A stretch of 64,000 nt of DNA from Pseudomonas pisciculturae (lineage in GTDB: Bacteria; Pseudomonadota; Gammaproteobacteria; Pseudomonadales; Pseudomonadaceae): assembly GCF_015461805.1 (NCBI RefSeq), contig NZ_JACVZE010000009.1, positions 244,828-308,827 on the forward strand, in the 5' to 3' direction. A program made the position numbers and the translations under genes. Below, one piece after another: positions 18,319 through 26,215 of this stretch (position 1 is the stretch's first letter; each line of letters opens with the position of its first letter). The notes below the pieces were generated by a model that searched no databases, was not told where the DNA came from, and worked only from the letters and a program-made list of their open reading frames with translations.

Positions 18319-20844
18319 ATGACGCAAGTCACGGTGAAACAACTGGCCGATGAGGTCAAAACACCGGTAGAGCGCCTGTTGCAGCAGATGCGTGAGGCAG
18401 GTCTGCCGCACACCGCCGCCGATGAAGGTGTGAGCGATAGTGAGAAGCAGTCTTTGCTGACTCACTTGAAGAGCAGCCACAAGGCGAAAGTGGAAGAACC
18501 GCGCAAGATTACATTGCAGCGCAAAACCACCAGCACCCTGCGTGTTGCTGGTAGCAAAAGCATCAGCGTTGAAGTACGCAAGAAGAAAGTCTTCGTACAG
18601 CGCAGCCCGGAAGAGATCGAAGCCGAGCGCAAACGCGAACTGGATGAACGTCGCGCAGTAGAAAATGCTGCTCGTCAGAAGGCTGAAGAAGAAGCCAAGC
18701 GTCGCGCCGAAGAAGAAGCGCGTCGCCAGCCTGCTGCTGCTGCTGCTGCGCAACCTGCTGCCACTGAAGCGGTCGCGGCACCTGTTGAAGCTGTGCGTGA
18801 GGCCGCTCCGGTTGCCGCTGCACCAGCACCTGCTGCTGACGCTCGCAAGCGCGACGAACCTCGTCGCCCGGACAAACCACGTGCTGACGATAACAATCGT
18901 CGCGGCGGTGGTGGCGACGGCGAGCGTAAAAACGCTCCGCATCGTGCCTCGGTCAAAGAGAAAGCGCCTGCTCCACGCGTTGCCCCACGTACTACCGACG
19001 AAGAAAGCGATGGCTTCCGTCGTGGTGGTCGCGGCAAGGCCAAGCTGAAAAAACGCAACGCCCACGGTTTCCAGAGCCCAACCGGCCCTGTCGTGCGTGA
19101 AGTGAAGATCGGCGAGACCATCACTGTTGGCGATCTTGCTCAGCAGATGTCGGTCAAGGCAGCTGAAATCATCAAGTTCATGTTCAAGCTGGGCACTCCG
19201 GCCACCATCAACCAGGTACTGGACCAGGAAACTGCCCAACTGGTTGCTGAAGAGCTGGGCCACAAAGTGACCCTGGTCAGCGACACCGCCCTGGAAGATT
19301 CCCTGGCTGAGTCCCTGAAGTTTGAAGGTGAGGCAGTTTCCCGTGCTCCGGTTGTGACCGTAATGGGCCACGTTGACCACGGTAAAACTTCCCTGCTCGA
19401 CTACATCCGTCGTGCCAAGGTTGCTGCGGGCGAAGCCGGCGGTATCACCCAGCACATCGGCGCATACCACGTTGAAACTGACCGTGGCATGGTGACGTTC
19501 CTCGACACCCCTGGTCACGCCGCGTTTACCGCAATGCGTGCCCGTGGTGCCAAGGCGACCGACATCGTGATCCTGGTGGTTGCAGCTGACGACGGCGTGA
19601 TGCCACAAACCATCGAAGCTGTTCAGCATGCCAAGGCAGCCGGCGTTCCGTTGGTAGTTGCGGTGAACAAAATCGACAAGCCGGGCGCCGATCTCGATCG
19701 CATCCGTAGCGAACTGTCGGTTCACGGTGTGACATCCGAAGAGTGGGGTGGTGACACTCCATTCGTACCAGTCTCCGCGAAGATGGGTACTGGCGTTGAC
19801 GAACTGCTCGAAGCCGTTCTGTTGCAAGCCGAAGTGCTGGAACTGACTGCGACTCCATCGGCTCCTGGCCGTGGTGTTGTGGTTGAATCGCGCCTCGACA
19901 AGGGCCGTGGCCCGGTTGCGACCGTTCTGGTTCAAGACGGTACCCTGCGCCAAGGCGACATGGTGCTGGTCGGTTCGAACTACGGCCGTGTACGTGCCAT
20001 GCTCGACGAGAACGGCAAGCCAATCAAGGAAGCGGGTCCTGCTATCCCGGTCGAGATCCTCGGCCTGGACGGTACCCCGGACGCTGGCGACGAGATGAGC
20101 GTGGTTGCCGACGAGAAGAAAGCCCGTGAAGTGGCTCTGTTCCGCCAAGGCAAGTTCCGCGAAGTCAAACTGGCCCGTGCTCACGCAGGCAAGCTGGAAA
20201 ACATCTTCGAGAACATGGGCCAGGAAGAGAAGAAGACGCTTAACATCGTCCTCAAATCTGACGTACGTGGTTCCCTCGAAGCGTTGAACGGCGCCTTGAA
20301 TGGCCTGGGTAACGACGAAGTGCAAGTGCGCGTTGTCGGTGGCGGTGTCGGTGGTATCACCGAATCCGACGCCAACCTGGCACTGGCTTCCAACGCTGTA
20401 CTGTTCGGCTTCAACGTGCGTGCCGATGCTGGCGCTCGCAAGATCGTCGAGCAAGAAGGCCTGGACATGCGTTACTACAACGTCATCTACGACATCATCG
20501 AAGACGTCAAGAAGGCCCTCACCGGCATGCTTGGCAGCGACGTCCGGGAGAACATCCTGGGTATCGCCGAGGTTCGTGACGTGTTCCGCTCGCCGAAATT
20601 CGGCGCGATCGCCGGTTGCATGGTTGTCGAAGGCACCGTGTACCGTAACCGTCCAATCCGTGTACTGCGTGAAGACATCGTTATCTTCGAAGGCGAGCTG
20701 GAATCCCTGCGACGCTTCAAGGATGACGCTTCCGAAGTACGTGCCGGCATGGAATGCGGTATCGGCGTCAAGAGCTACAACGACGTCAAGGTTGGCGACA
20801 AGATCGAAGTCTTCGAGAAGGTTCAGGTTGCTCGCAGCCTCTAA
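18319..20844 (+). CDS. infB: Translation initiation factor IF-2
   Basis: GTPase that places fMet-tRNA on the 30S subunit and promotes subunit joining. The 841-residue protein has an N-terminal IF2 subdomain, a long Lys/Glu/Ala/Pro-rich linker (about 100-240, with alanine runs), a second conserved N domain, the G domain with GHVDHGKT at 350-357, DTPGHAAF and NKID, then the beta-barrel and fMet-tRNA-binding C-terminal domains. It belongs to the rimP-nusA-infB operon; metY, encoding its tRNA substrate, lies just upstream. Confidence 0.98.
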   Translation: MTQVTVKQLADEVKTPVERLLQQMREAGLPHTAADEGVSDSEKQSLLTHLKSSHKAKVEEPRKITLQRKTTSTLRVAGSKSISVEVRKKKVFVQRSPEEIEAERKRELDERRAVENAARQKAEEEAKRRAEEEARRQPAAAAAAQPAATEAVAAPVEAVREAAPVAAAPAPAADARKRDEPRRPDKPRADDNNRRGGGGDGERKNAPHRASVKEKAPAPRVAPRTTDEESDGFRRGGRGKAKLKKRNAHGFQSPTGPVVREVKIGETITVGDLAQQMSVKAAEIIKFMFKLGTPATINQVLDQETAQLVAEELGHKVTLVSDTALEDSLAESLKFEGEAVSRAPVVTVMGHVDHGKTSLLDYIRRAKVAAGEAGGITQHIGAYHVETDRGMVTFLDTPGHAAFTAMRARGAKATDIVILVVAADDGVMPQTIEAVQHAKAAGVPLVVAVNKIDKPGADLDRIRSELSVHGVTSEEWGGDTPFVPVSAKMGTGVDELLEAVLLQAEVLELTATPSAPGRGVVVESRLDKGRGPVATVLVQDGTLRQGDMVLVGSNYGRVRAMLDENGKPIKEAGPAIPVEILGLDGTPDAGDEMSVVADEKKAREVALFRQGKFREVKLARAHAGKLENIFENMGQEEKKTLNIVLKSDVRGSLEALNGALNGLGNDEVQVRVVGGGVGGITESDANLALASNAVLFGFNVRADAGARKIVEQEGLDMRYYNVIYDIIEDVKKALTGMLGSDVRENILGIAEVRDVFRSPKFGAIAGCMVVEGTVYRNRPIRVLREDIVIFEGELESLRRFKDDASEVRAGMECGIGVKSYNDVKVGDKIEVFEKVQVARSL

Positions 20845-20915
20845 CTCGCGCACTTCCGGAGCCACGCGGCGTGTGGGCATGCAAATGCCCCACGCAGCGT
20901 ACGGACTCTAAACGC

Positions 20916-20949
20916 AACGCCCGGTCTGGCTTTTGTCAGGCCGGGCGTT
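20916..20949 (+). terminator. Hairpin between infB and rbfA
   Basis: AACGCCCGG (20916-20924) pairs with CCGGGCGTT (20941-20949), with an extra CTG/CAG pair inside. Only three T residues follow, so it is a weak terminator or a processing/stability hairpin in the 159-bp infB-rbfA gap. Confidence 0.5.
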
Positions 20950-21003
20950 TGCCGCTTTCAGACCCCACGGGTTTCACCGTGTGGCAGTAACAGGTAACAA
21001 GAC

Positions 21004-21399
21004 ATGGCAAAAGAATACAGCCGTACCCAACGTATCGGCGATCAGATGCAGCGTGAGCTGGCCCAACTGATCCGTCGCGAAGTCAAAGACCCGCGCGTTG
21101 GCCTGGTCACTATCACCGCCGTTGAAGTGAGCCGTGACGTGGGTCACGCCAAGATCTTCATCACCGTGATGGGTCAGGACAACAGTGAAGAAATCGCGCA
21201 AAGCATCAAGGTGCTCAACTCTGCCGCAGGCTTCCTGCGCATGCAGTTGGCCCGTGAAATGAAGCTGCGTAGCGTGCCTCAGTTGCACTTCCACTACGAC
21301 GAAAGCGTCGTGCGTGGTGCGCACCTGTCGGCACTGATCGAGCGCGCCGTGGCTGAAGACAGCCAGCACCCGTCCACACCTGAAGACGCCAAGGAGTAA
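21004..21399 (+). CDS. rbfA: 30S ribosome-binding factor RbfA
   Basis: Cold-shock-type factor binding the 30S subunit near helix 1 of 16S rRNA during late maturation. The 131-residue protein has the KH-like fold signature (SRTQRIGDQMQRELAQLI; VEVSRDVGHAKIFITVM; LRSVPQLHFHYDES) and a short acidic tail. Its AAGGAG tail codons also serve as the Shine-Dalgarno of truB, which starts three bases after its stop. Confidence 0.97.
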   Translation: MAKEYSRTQRIGDQMQRELAQLIRREVKDPRVGLVTITAVEVSRDVGHAKIFITVMGQDNSEEIAQSIKVLNSAAGFLRMQLAREMKLRSVPQLHFHYDESVVRGAHLSALIERAVAEDSQHPSTPEDAKE

Positions 21400-21402
21400 G
21401 CG

Positions 21403-22320
21403 GTGGCTCAGGTCAAACGTATCCGTCGCAACGTCAGCGGCATCATTCTGCTCGACAAGCCCATTGGCTTTACCTCCAATGCCGCTTTGCAGAAGGTTCG
21501 CTGGCTGCTCAATGCCGAGAAGGCCGGGCACACCGGCAGCCTCGACCCCTTGGCCACTGGCGTCTTGCCATTGTGCTTTGGCGAGGCCACCAAGTTCTCG
21601 CAATACCTGCTCGATTCCGACAAGGGTTACGAAACCCTGATGCAACTCGGCAAGACCACCACCACGGCCGACGCCGAAGGTGATGTTTTGCAGGTTCGCG
21701 ACGTGACCGTTGGTCGTGCTGATATCGAAGCTGCTTTACCCGGTTTTCGTGGGCAAATCAGTCAGATACCGCCGATGTACTCGGCGCTCAAGCGTGATGG
21801 GCAACCTCTTTACAAGCTGGCACGTGCGGGTGAAGTAGTGGAGCGCGAACCGCGTTCTGTTACTATTGCGCGCTTGGAATTGCTCGCCTGTGAAGGCGAC
21901 ACCGCCCGACTGGCCGTGGACTGCAGCAAAGGCACCTATATCCGTACCCTGGTGGAAGATATTGGTGAACAGCTCGGTTGCGGCGCGTACGTTGCAGAAC
22001 TGCGACGCACCCAGGCCGGCCCTTTCAGCCTGGCTCAGACCGTCACGCTGGAAGAGTTGGAAGCAGTACACGCCGAAGGTGGCAACGAAGCGGTTGATCG
22101 CTTCCTGATGCCGTCGGACAGCGGTTTGCTGGATTGGCCATTGCTGCACTTTTCGGAGCACAGCGCGTTCTACTGGCTCAACGGCCAGCCGGTACGCGCT
22201 CCGGATGCCCCGAAGTTCGGCATGGTGCGGGTACAAGATCATAACGGTCGCTTTATCGGTATCGGTGAAGTGAGCGAAGACGGGCGCATCGCGCCGCGTC
22301 GACTGATTCGGTCAGAATGA
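21403..22320 (+). CDS. truB: tRNA pseudouridine(55) synthase TruB
   Basis: Forms pseudouridine 55 in the T-loop of elongator tRNAs. The 305-residue protein has catalytic Asp48 in GHTGSLDPLATGVLP, the IPPMYSALK motif and a C-terminal PUA-like region. It starts with GTG. The coupling to rbfA and its position before rpsO-pnp match E. coli. Confidence 0.97.
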   Translation: MAQVKRIRRNVSGIILLDKPIGFTSNAALQKVRWLLNAEKAGHTGSLDPLATGVLPLCFGEATKFSQYLLDSDKGYETLMQLGKTTTTADAEGDVLQVRDVTVGRADIEAALPGFRGQISQIPPMYSALKRDGQPLYKLARAGEVVEREPRSVTIARLELLACEGDTARLAVDCSKGTYIRTLVEDIGEQLGCGAYVAELRRTQAGPFSLAQTVTLEELEAVHAEGGNEAVDRFLMPSDSGLLDWPLLHFSEHSAFYWLNGQPVRAPDAPKFGMVRVQDHNGRFIGIGEVSEDGRIAPRRLIRSE

Positions 22321-22370
22321 CCGAACGAGGGTGGCTGTTAACAGGCACGGTCACTTCTCATTTTTAGATA

Positions 22371-22418
22371 CAGGGATTTGTCCCTGGCCTGTTGAAACTG
22401 TTTTTCTGAAACAGTTTC
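22371..22418 (+). promoter_or_regulatory. Structured rpsO leader (two hairpins)
   Basis: Hairpin 1 is CAGGGA, TTTG, TCCCTG (22371-22386). Hairpin 2 is a perfect ten-base stem GAAACTGTTT (22394-22403) with AAACAGTTTC (22409-22418). Hairpin 2 ends about eight bases before the AAAGGA ribosome-binding site of rpsO. S15 represses its own synthesis through structured leaders in several bacteria, so this is a good candidate for such an element; that function is inferred. Confidence 0.5.
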
Positions 22419-22437
22419 CTGATAAAAGGATTGCCTC

Positions 22438-22707
22438 ATGGCTCTCGACGTTCAAGAAAAAGCACAAATCGTAGCTGACTACCAGCAAGCTGTTGGTGAC
22501 ACTGGTTCGCCAGAAGTGCAAGTTGCACTGCTGACCCACAACATCAACAAGCTGCAAGGTCACTTCAAGGCCAACGGTAAAGATCACCACTCCCGTCGTG
22601 GTCTGATCCGCATGGTAAACCAGCGCCGTAAGCTGCTGGACTACCTGAAAGGCAAGGATCTGGGTCGTTATCAGACTCTGATCGGTCGCCTGGGTCTGCG
22701 TCGCTAA
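22438..22707 (+). CDS. rpsO: 30S ribosomal protein S15
   Basis: Primary 16S rRNA-binding protein that also forms a bridge to 23S rRNA. The 89-residue sequence is full length, with the conserved DTGSPEVQVALLTHNINKL, KDHHSRRGL and LLDYLKGKD segments. AAAGGA lies upstream of the ATG. It is followed by pnp after 194 bp, as in E. coli. Confidence 0.99.
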   Translation: MALDVQEKAQIVADYQQAVGDTGSPEVQVALLTHNINKLQGHFKANGKDHHSRRGLIRMVNQRRKLLDYLKGKDLGRYQTLIGRLGLRR

Positions 22708-22734
22708 TAAGCGATTGCGCTAGAGGTTGGTTGT

Positions 22735-22773
22735 CTGCCGTGTGTCAGTGGGTTTCCCGCTGGCCCATGGCAG
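22735..22773 (+). promoter_or_regulatory. Long hairpin in the rpsO-pnp gap, candidate RNase III site
   Basis: An 18-base arm (22735-22752) pairs with 22756-22773 around a TTT loop, with three G-U pairs and one mismatch. There is no T-run after it. In E. coli the pnp leader holds a stem cut by RNase III, which lets PNPase repress its own mRNA; position and shape here suggest the same use. Confidence 0.6.
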
Positions 22774-22901
22774 GCTCCCAGCCTCAAGTTTTATCTGGAC
22801 ACACGTTTTACCCTGGACGAGCGTCGGGCCGATTCCCGCCATTGCCCAAGAATTTCGCAAGAAGACAAGTTCCCCAAGAGCCACAAAGAAGGTAGGACAC
22901 C

Positions 22902-25007
22902 GTGAACCCGGTTATCAAAAAATTCCAGTTCGGTCAGTCGACCGTTACCCTCGAGACAGGCCGTATCGCCCGTCAAGCCTCCGGCGCAGTGCTGGTTACC
23001 GTTGATGACGACGTTACCGTACTGGTGACCGTTGTTGGCGCCAAGACCGCTGACCCGAGCAAAGGCTTCTTCCCTCTTTCCGTTCACTACCAGGAAAAAA
23101 CTTACGCTGCCGGTAAGATCCCTGGTGGTTTCTTCAAGCGCGAAGGCCGTCCTTCCGAGAAAGAAACCCTGACTTCCCGACTGATCGACCGTCCGATCCG
23201 TCCGCTGTTCCCAGAAGGCTTCATGAACGAAGTGCAGGTTGTCTGCACCGTCGTTTCCACCAGCAAGAAGACCGATCCGGACATCGCTGCGATGATCGGT
23301 ACCTCGGCTGCCCTGGCGATCTCCGGCATTCCTTTCGATGGCCCGATCGGCGCAGCTCGCGTTGCTTTCCACGAAAGCACCGGTTACCTGCTGAACCCGA
23401 CTTACGAGCAACAGAAAGCTTCGAGCCTGGACATGGTCGTTGCCGGTACCTCGGAAGCCGTTCTGATGGTTGAATCGGAAGCCAAAGAGCTGACCGAAGA
23501 CCAGATGCTGGGCGCTGTACTGTTCGCCCACGACGAATTCCAGGCCGTTATCAAAGCGGTTGCCGAGCTGGCTGCCGAAGCTGCCAAGCCAACCTGGACC
23601 TGGGCGCCTCAAGCTGAAGCCACCGAGCTGCTGGGCGCTATCCGCTCCGAGTTCGGCGCTGCCATCTCCGACGCTTACACCATCACCATCAAGGCCGACC
23701 GTTACGCTCGCCTGGGTGAGCTGAAGGATCAGGTTGTAGCCAAACTGTCCGGTGAAGAAGGCCAGCCTTCTTCCAGCGAAGTCAAAGCTGCATTCGGTGA
23801 AATCGAATACCGCACCGTTCGCGAAAACATCGTTAACGGCAAGCCACGTATCGACGGTCGCGACACTCGCACCGTACGCCCGCTGAACATCGAAGTCGGC
23901 GTTCTGCCGAAGACTCACGGTTCGGCGCTGTTCACCCGTGGTGAAACCCAGGCTCTGGTAGTCGCGACCCTGGGCACCGCCCGTGACGCACAACTGCTGG
24001 ACACGCTGGAAGGCGAGAAAAAAGACCCGTTCATGCTGCACTACAACTTTCCTCCGTTCTCGGTAGGTGAGTGTGGTCGCATGGGTGGTGCTGGTCGTCG
24101 TGAAATCGGTCACGGCCGTCTGGCCCGTCGTTCGATCGCTGCCATGCTGCCTGCTGCTGACGTGTTCCCGTACACCATCCGTGTTGTGTCGGAAATCACC
24201 GAGTCCAACGGTTCCAGCTCCATGGCTTCCGTTTGCGGTGCTTCCCTGGCGCTGATGGATGCTGGTGTGCCGATGAAGGCGCCGGTTGCCGGTATCGCCA
24301 TGGGCCTGGTTAAAGAAGGCGAGAAGTTCGCCATCCTGACCGACATCCTGGGCGACGAAGACCACCTGGGCGACATGGACTTCAAAGTAGCCGGTACCGC
24401 TAAAGGTGTTACCGCGCTGCAGATGGACATCAAGATCAAAGGCATCACCGAAGAAATCATGGAAATCGCCCTGGGCCAAGCCCTGGAAGCGCGCCTGAAT
24501 ATCCTCGGTCAGATGAACCAGATCATTGGTCAGTCCCGTACCGAGCTGTCGGAAAATGCTCCGACCATGATCGCGATGAAAATCGACACCGACAAAATCC
24601 GTGATGTTATCGGTAAAGGCGGCGCGACCATTCGTGCGATCTGTGAAGAGACCAAGGCTTCGATCGATATCGAAGACGACGGCTCGATCAAGATCTTCGG
24701 CGAAACCAAAGAAGCGGCAGAAGCGGCGCGTCAGCGCGTTCTGGGCATCACCGCTGAAGCCGAGATCGGCAAGATCTACGTTGGTAAGGTTGAGCGCATC
24801 GTCGACTTCGGCGCATTCGTCAACATCCTGCCGGGCAAAGACGGTCTGGTTCACATCTCCATGCTGAGCGACGCTCGTGTTGAGAAAGTGACCGACATTC
24901 TGAAAGAAGGCCAGGAAGTGGAAGTGCTGGTACTGGACGTGGACAACCGCGGTCGTATCAAGCTGTCCATCAAGGACGTAGCAGCAGCCAAGGCTTCGGG
25001 CGTTTAA
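22902..25007 (+). CDS. pnp: Polyribonucleotide nucleotidyltransferase (PNPase)
   Basis: Phosphorolytic 3'-5' exoribonuclease and degradosome component. The 701-residue protein has two RNase PH domains joined by a helical domain (the second with FSVGECGRMGGAGRREIGHG), a KH domain with DVIGKGGATIRAI near residue 568 and a C-terminal S1 domain (GKIYVGKVERIVDFGAFV). It starts with GTG at 22902 after AAGAAGGTAGG. A strong terminator closes the operon. Confidence 0.98.
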   Translation: MNPVIKKFQFGQSTVTLETGRIARQASGAVLVTVDDDVTVLVTVVGAKTADPSKGFFPLSVHYQEKTYAAGKIPGGFFKREGRPSEKETLTSRLIDRPIRPLFPEGFMNEVQVVCTVVSTSKKTDPDIAAMIGTSAALAISGIPFDGPIGAARVAFHESTGYLLNPTYEQQKASSLDMVVAGTSEAVLMVESEAKELTEDQMLGAVLFAHDEFQAVIKAVAELAAEAAKPTWTWAPQAEATELLGAIRSEFGAAISDAYTITIKADRYARLGELKDQVVAKLSGEEGQPSSSEVKAAFGEIEYRTVRENIVNGKPRIDGRDTRTVRPLNIEVGVLPKTHGSALFTRGETQALVVATLGTARDAQLLDTLEGEKKDPFMLHYNFPPFSVGECGRMGGAGRREIGHGRLARRSIAAMLPAADVFPYTIRVVSEITESNGSSSMASVCGASLALMDAGVPMKAPVAGIAMGLVKEGEKFAILTDILGDEDHLGDMDFKVAGTAKGVTALQMDIKIKGITEEIMEIALGQALEARLNILGQMNQIIGQSRTELSENAPTMIAMKIDTDKIRDVIGKGGATIRAICEETKASIDIEDDGSIKIFGETKEAAEAARQRVLGITAEAEIGKIYVGKVERIVDFGAFVNILPGKDGLVHISMLSDARVEKVTDILKEGQEVEVLVLDVDNRGRIKLSIKDVAAAKASGV

Positions 25008-25034
25008 TCACCCCAACGCTTTACGCTGAAAAAA

Positions 25035-25057
25035 GGACTCTTCGGAGTCCTTTTTTT
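25035..25057 (+). terminator. Intrinsic terminator after pnp
   Basis: GGACTC, TTCG tetraloop, GAGTCC followed by seven T, with AAAAA on the 5' side extending the stem. It marks the end of the long ftsH-to-pnp block. Confidence 0.9.
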
Positions 25058-25109
25058 ATGAGCGCGGGAAAGTGAAGCGAAATCAGCCGTTTAGCTCAAC
25101 GCAAAAGCC

Positions 25110-25149
25110 GCAACTTGCATGCAGGCACGATGGGCTTCATGCAAGTTGC
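25110..25149. repeat. Perfect 12-bp inverted repeat upstream of the BON protein gene
   Basis: GCAACTTGCATG (25110-25121) is repeated in reverse complement at 25138-25149, with 16 bases between. No T-run follows. It lies about 70-110 bases upstream of a sigma-54-like promoter, where an enhancer-binding protein could sit, but it may also be a simple hairpin. The rest of 25008-25302 is AT-rich promoter DNA. Confidence 0.5.
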
Positions 25150-25216
25150 ACGATTTCGAAAATCACGTAAATTTCTAAGATATTGATTTATATAGGTTTT
25201 ATAGGTTTTAAAAACT

Positions 25217-25234
25217 TGGCACAGCGCCTGCAAT
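25217..25234 (+). promoter_or_regulatory. Candidate sigma-54 (RpoN) promoter
   Basis: TTGGCACAGCGCCTGCAAT has the GG-N10-GC spacing of -24/-12 promoters (GG at 25218-25219, GC at 25230-25231) and matches TGGCAC at -24. The expected start point is near 25243, giving a leader of about 60 bases before the BON protein ATG. Confidence 0.5.
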
Positions 25235-25302
25235 ATCCCTGTTAACGCTGCAGCATCAAGGTACACACACTGCAGACTTTTATTAAAACAGGAGTTACCC
25301 GT

Positions 25303-25923
25303 ATGAAGAAGTTCGCTCTCGCTACTGCTACCGCTCTGACCCTGGCTATGGGGGCTAACGTTGCCTTTGCTCAAACTTCCCAAGCGCCGATGACCCTGGC
25401 CGCTGGTGAAGTGACCAAAGCCAAAGAGTCCACTTCGGATACTTGGATCACCACCAAAGTCAAAGCTGACCTGCTGACCGAAAAAGGCATTCCAGGTTCG
25501 GACATCAAGGTTGAGACCAACAAAGGTGTGGTTACCCTGTCGTCTGACGTAGAAATCTCGGCATCGCAGAAAGCGACTGCTGTAGCGATCACCAAGAAAA
25601 TCAAAGGTGTGACCGCCGTTTCCGCTGACAGCCTGCATGCCGGTGGTGCGTACAAAGCTGACAACGTAGATAAAACCAAGGCTGCCGCCGCTGACGCTAA
25701 AGGTGCTACCTCCGATACCTGGATCACCACCAAAGTGAAAGCCGATCTGGTTACCGAAAAAGGCATTCCTGGTACCGACATCAAAGTCGAAACCAACAAG
25801 GGTGTAGTTTCCCTGTCGTCGACCACCGCAGTGACCGATGCACAGAAAACTACCGCGGTGAACATCACCAAGAAAATCAAAGGCGTTAAAGCTGTATCGG
25901 CCGACGGCCTGAAAGCAGAGTAA
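25303..25923 (+). CDS. Secreted double-BON-domain (OsmY-like) protein
   Basis: A 206-residue periplasmic protein. It has a typical signal peptide (about residues 1-23, ending AFA) and two BON domains (about 45-107 and 135-203) that are near copies: each starts SDTWITTKVKADL, continues TEKGIPG.DIKVETNKGVV and ends ITKKIKGV.AVSAD. BON domains are thought to bind membranes and are common in osmotic-stress proteins such as OsmY. GGAG precedes the ATG. A gene of this type follows pnp in other pseudomonads. Its exact role is unknown. A sigma-54-like promoter lies upstream and a strong terminator follows. Confidence 0.85.
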   Translation: MKKFALATATALTLAMGANVAFAQTSQAPMTLAAGEVTKAKESTSDTWITTKVKADLLTEKGIPGSDIKVETNKGVVTLSSDVEISASQKATAVAITKKIKGVTAVSADSLHAGGAYKADNVDKTKAAAADAKGATSDTWITTKVKADLVTEKGIPGTDIKVETNKGVVSLSSTTAVTDAQKTTAVNITKKIKGVKAVSADGLKAE

Positions 25924-26030
25924 CGCTTAACGTATCGCTTTGAACTGAGCGTCGGCGGCAACGAGTGAGCCCGTTTTCCACTCAATGCACCTCACGCGTT
26001 CATGCGACCGACCACAGGGATGTGGTCACT

Positions 26031-26061
26031 ACAGGCCCCGGCATTCGTGTCGGGGCCTGTT
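26031..26061 (+). terminator. Intrinsic terminator after the BON protein gene
   Basis: ACAGGCCCCGGCA, TTCG, TGTCGGGGCCTGT form a 13-bp stem (one G-U) followed by TCTATT. It lies 108 bases after the gene. Confidence 0.75.
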
Positions 26062-26104
26062 CTATTGTGGGTGAAATAAAGACGCCAGGATAATGGAGAT
26101 CCAA

Positions 26105-26193
26105 TGTGGGAGCGGGCTTGCCCGCGATAGCAGCGTGTCAGTCGCTGAATATATGACTGATGCACCGCCATCGCGAGCAAGCCCGCTCCCACA
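26105..26193. repeat. REPIN: paired inverted REP sequences (GCGGGC type)
   Basis: TGTGGGAGCGGGCTTGCCCG at the left end is mirrored by an arm ending AAGCCCGCTCCCACA at the right, with about 40 unlike bases in between. This 89-bp paired form is the REPIN type dispersed in fluorescent Pseudomonas genomes and moved by RAYT transposases. It lies between the BON protein terminator and the 3' end of the DUF748 gene. No RAYT gene is in the window. Confidence 0.85.
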
Positions 26194-26215
26194 ATAAAAT
26201 TGTGCTGTGCTGAGG

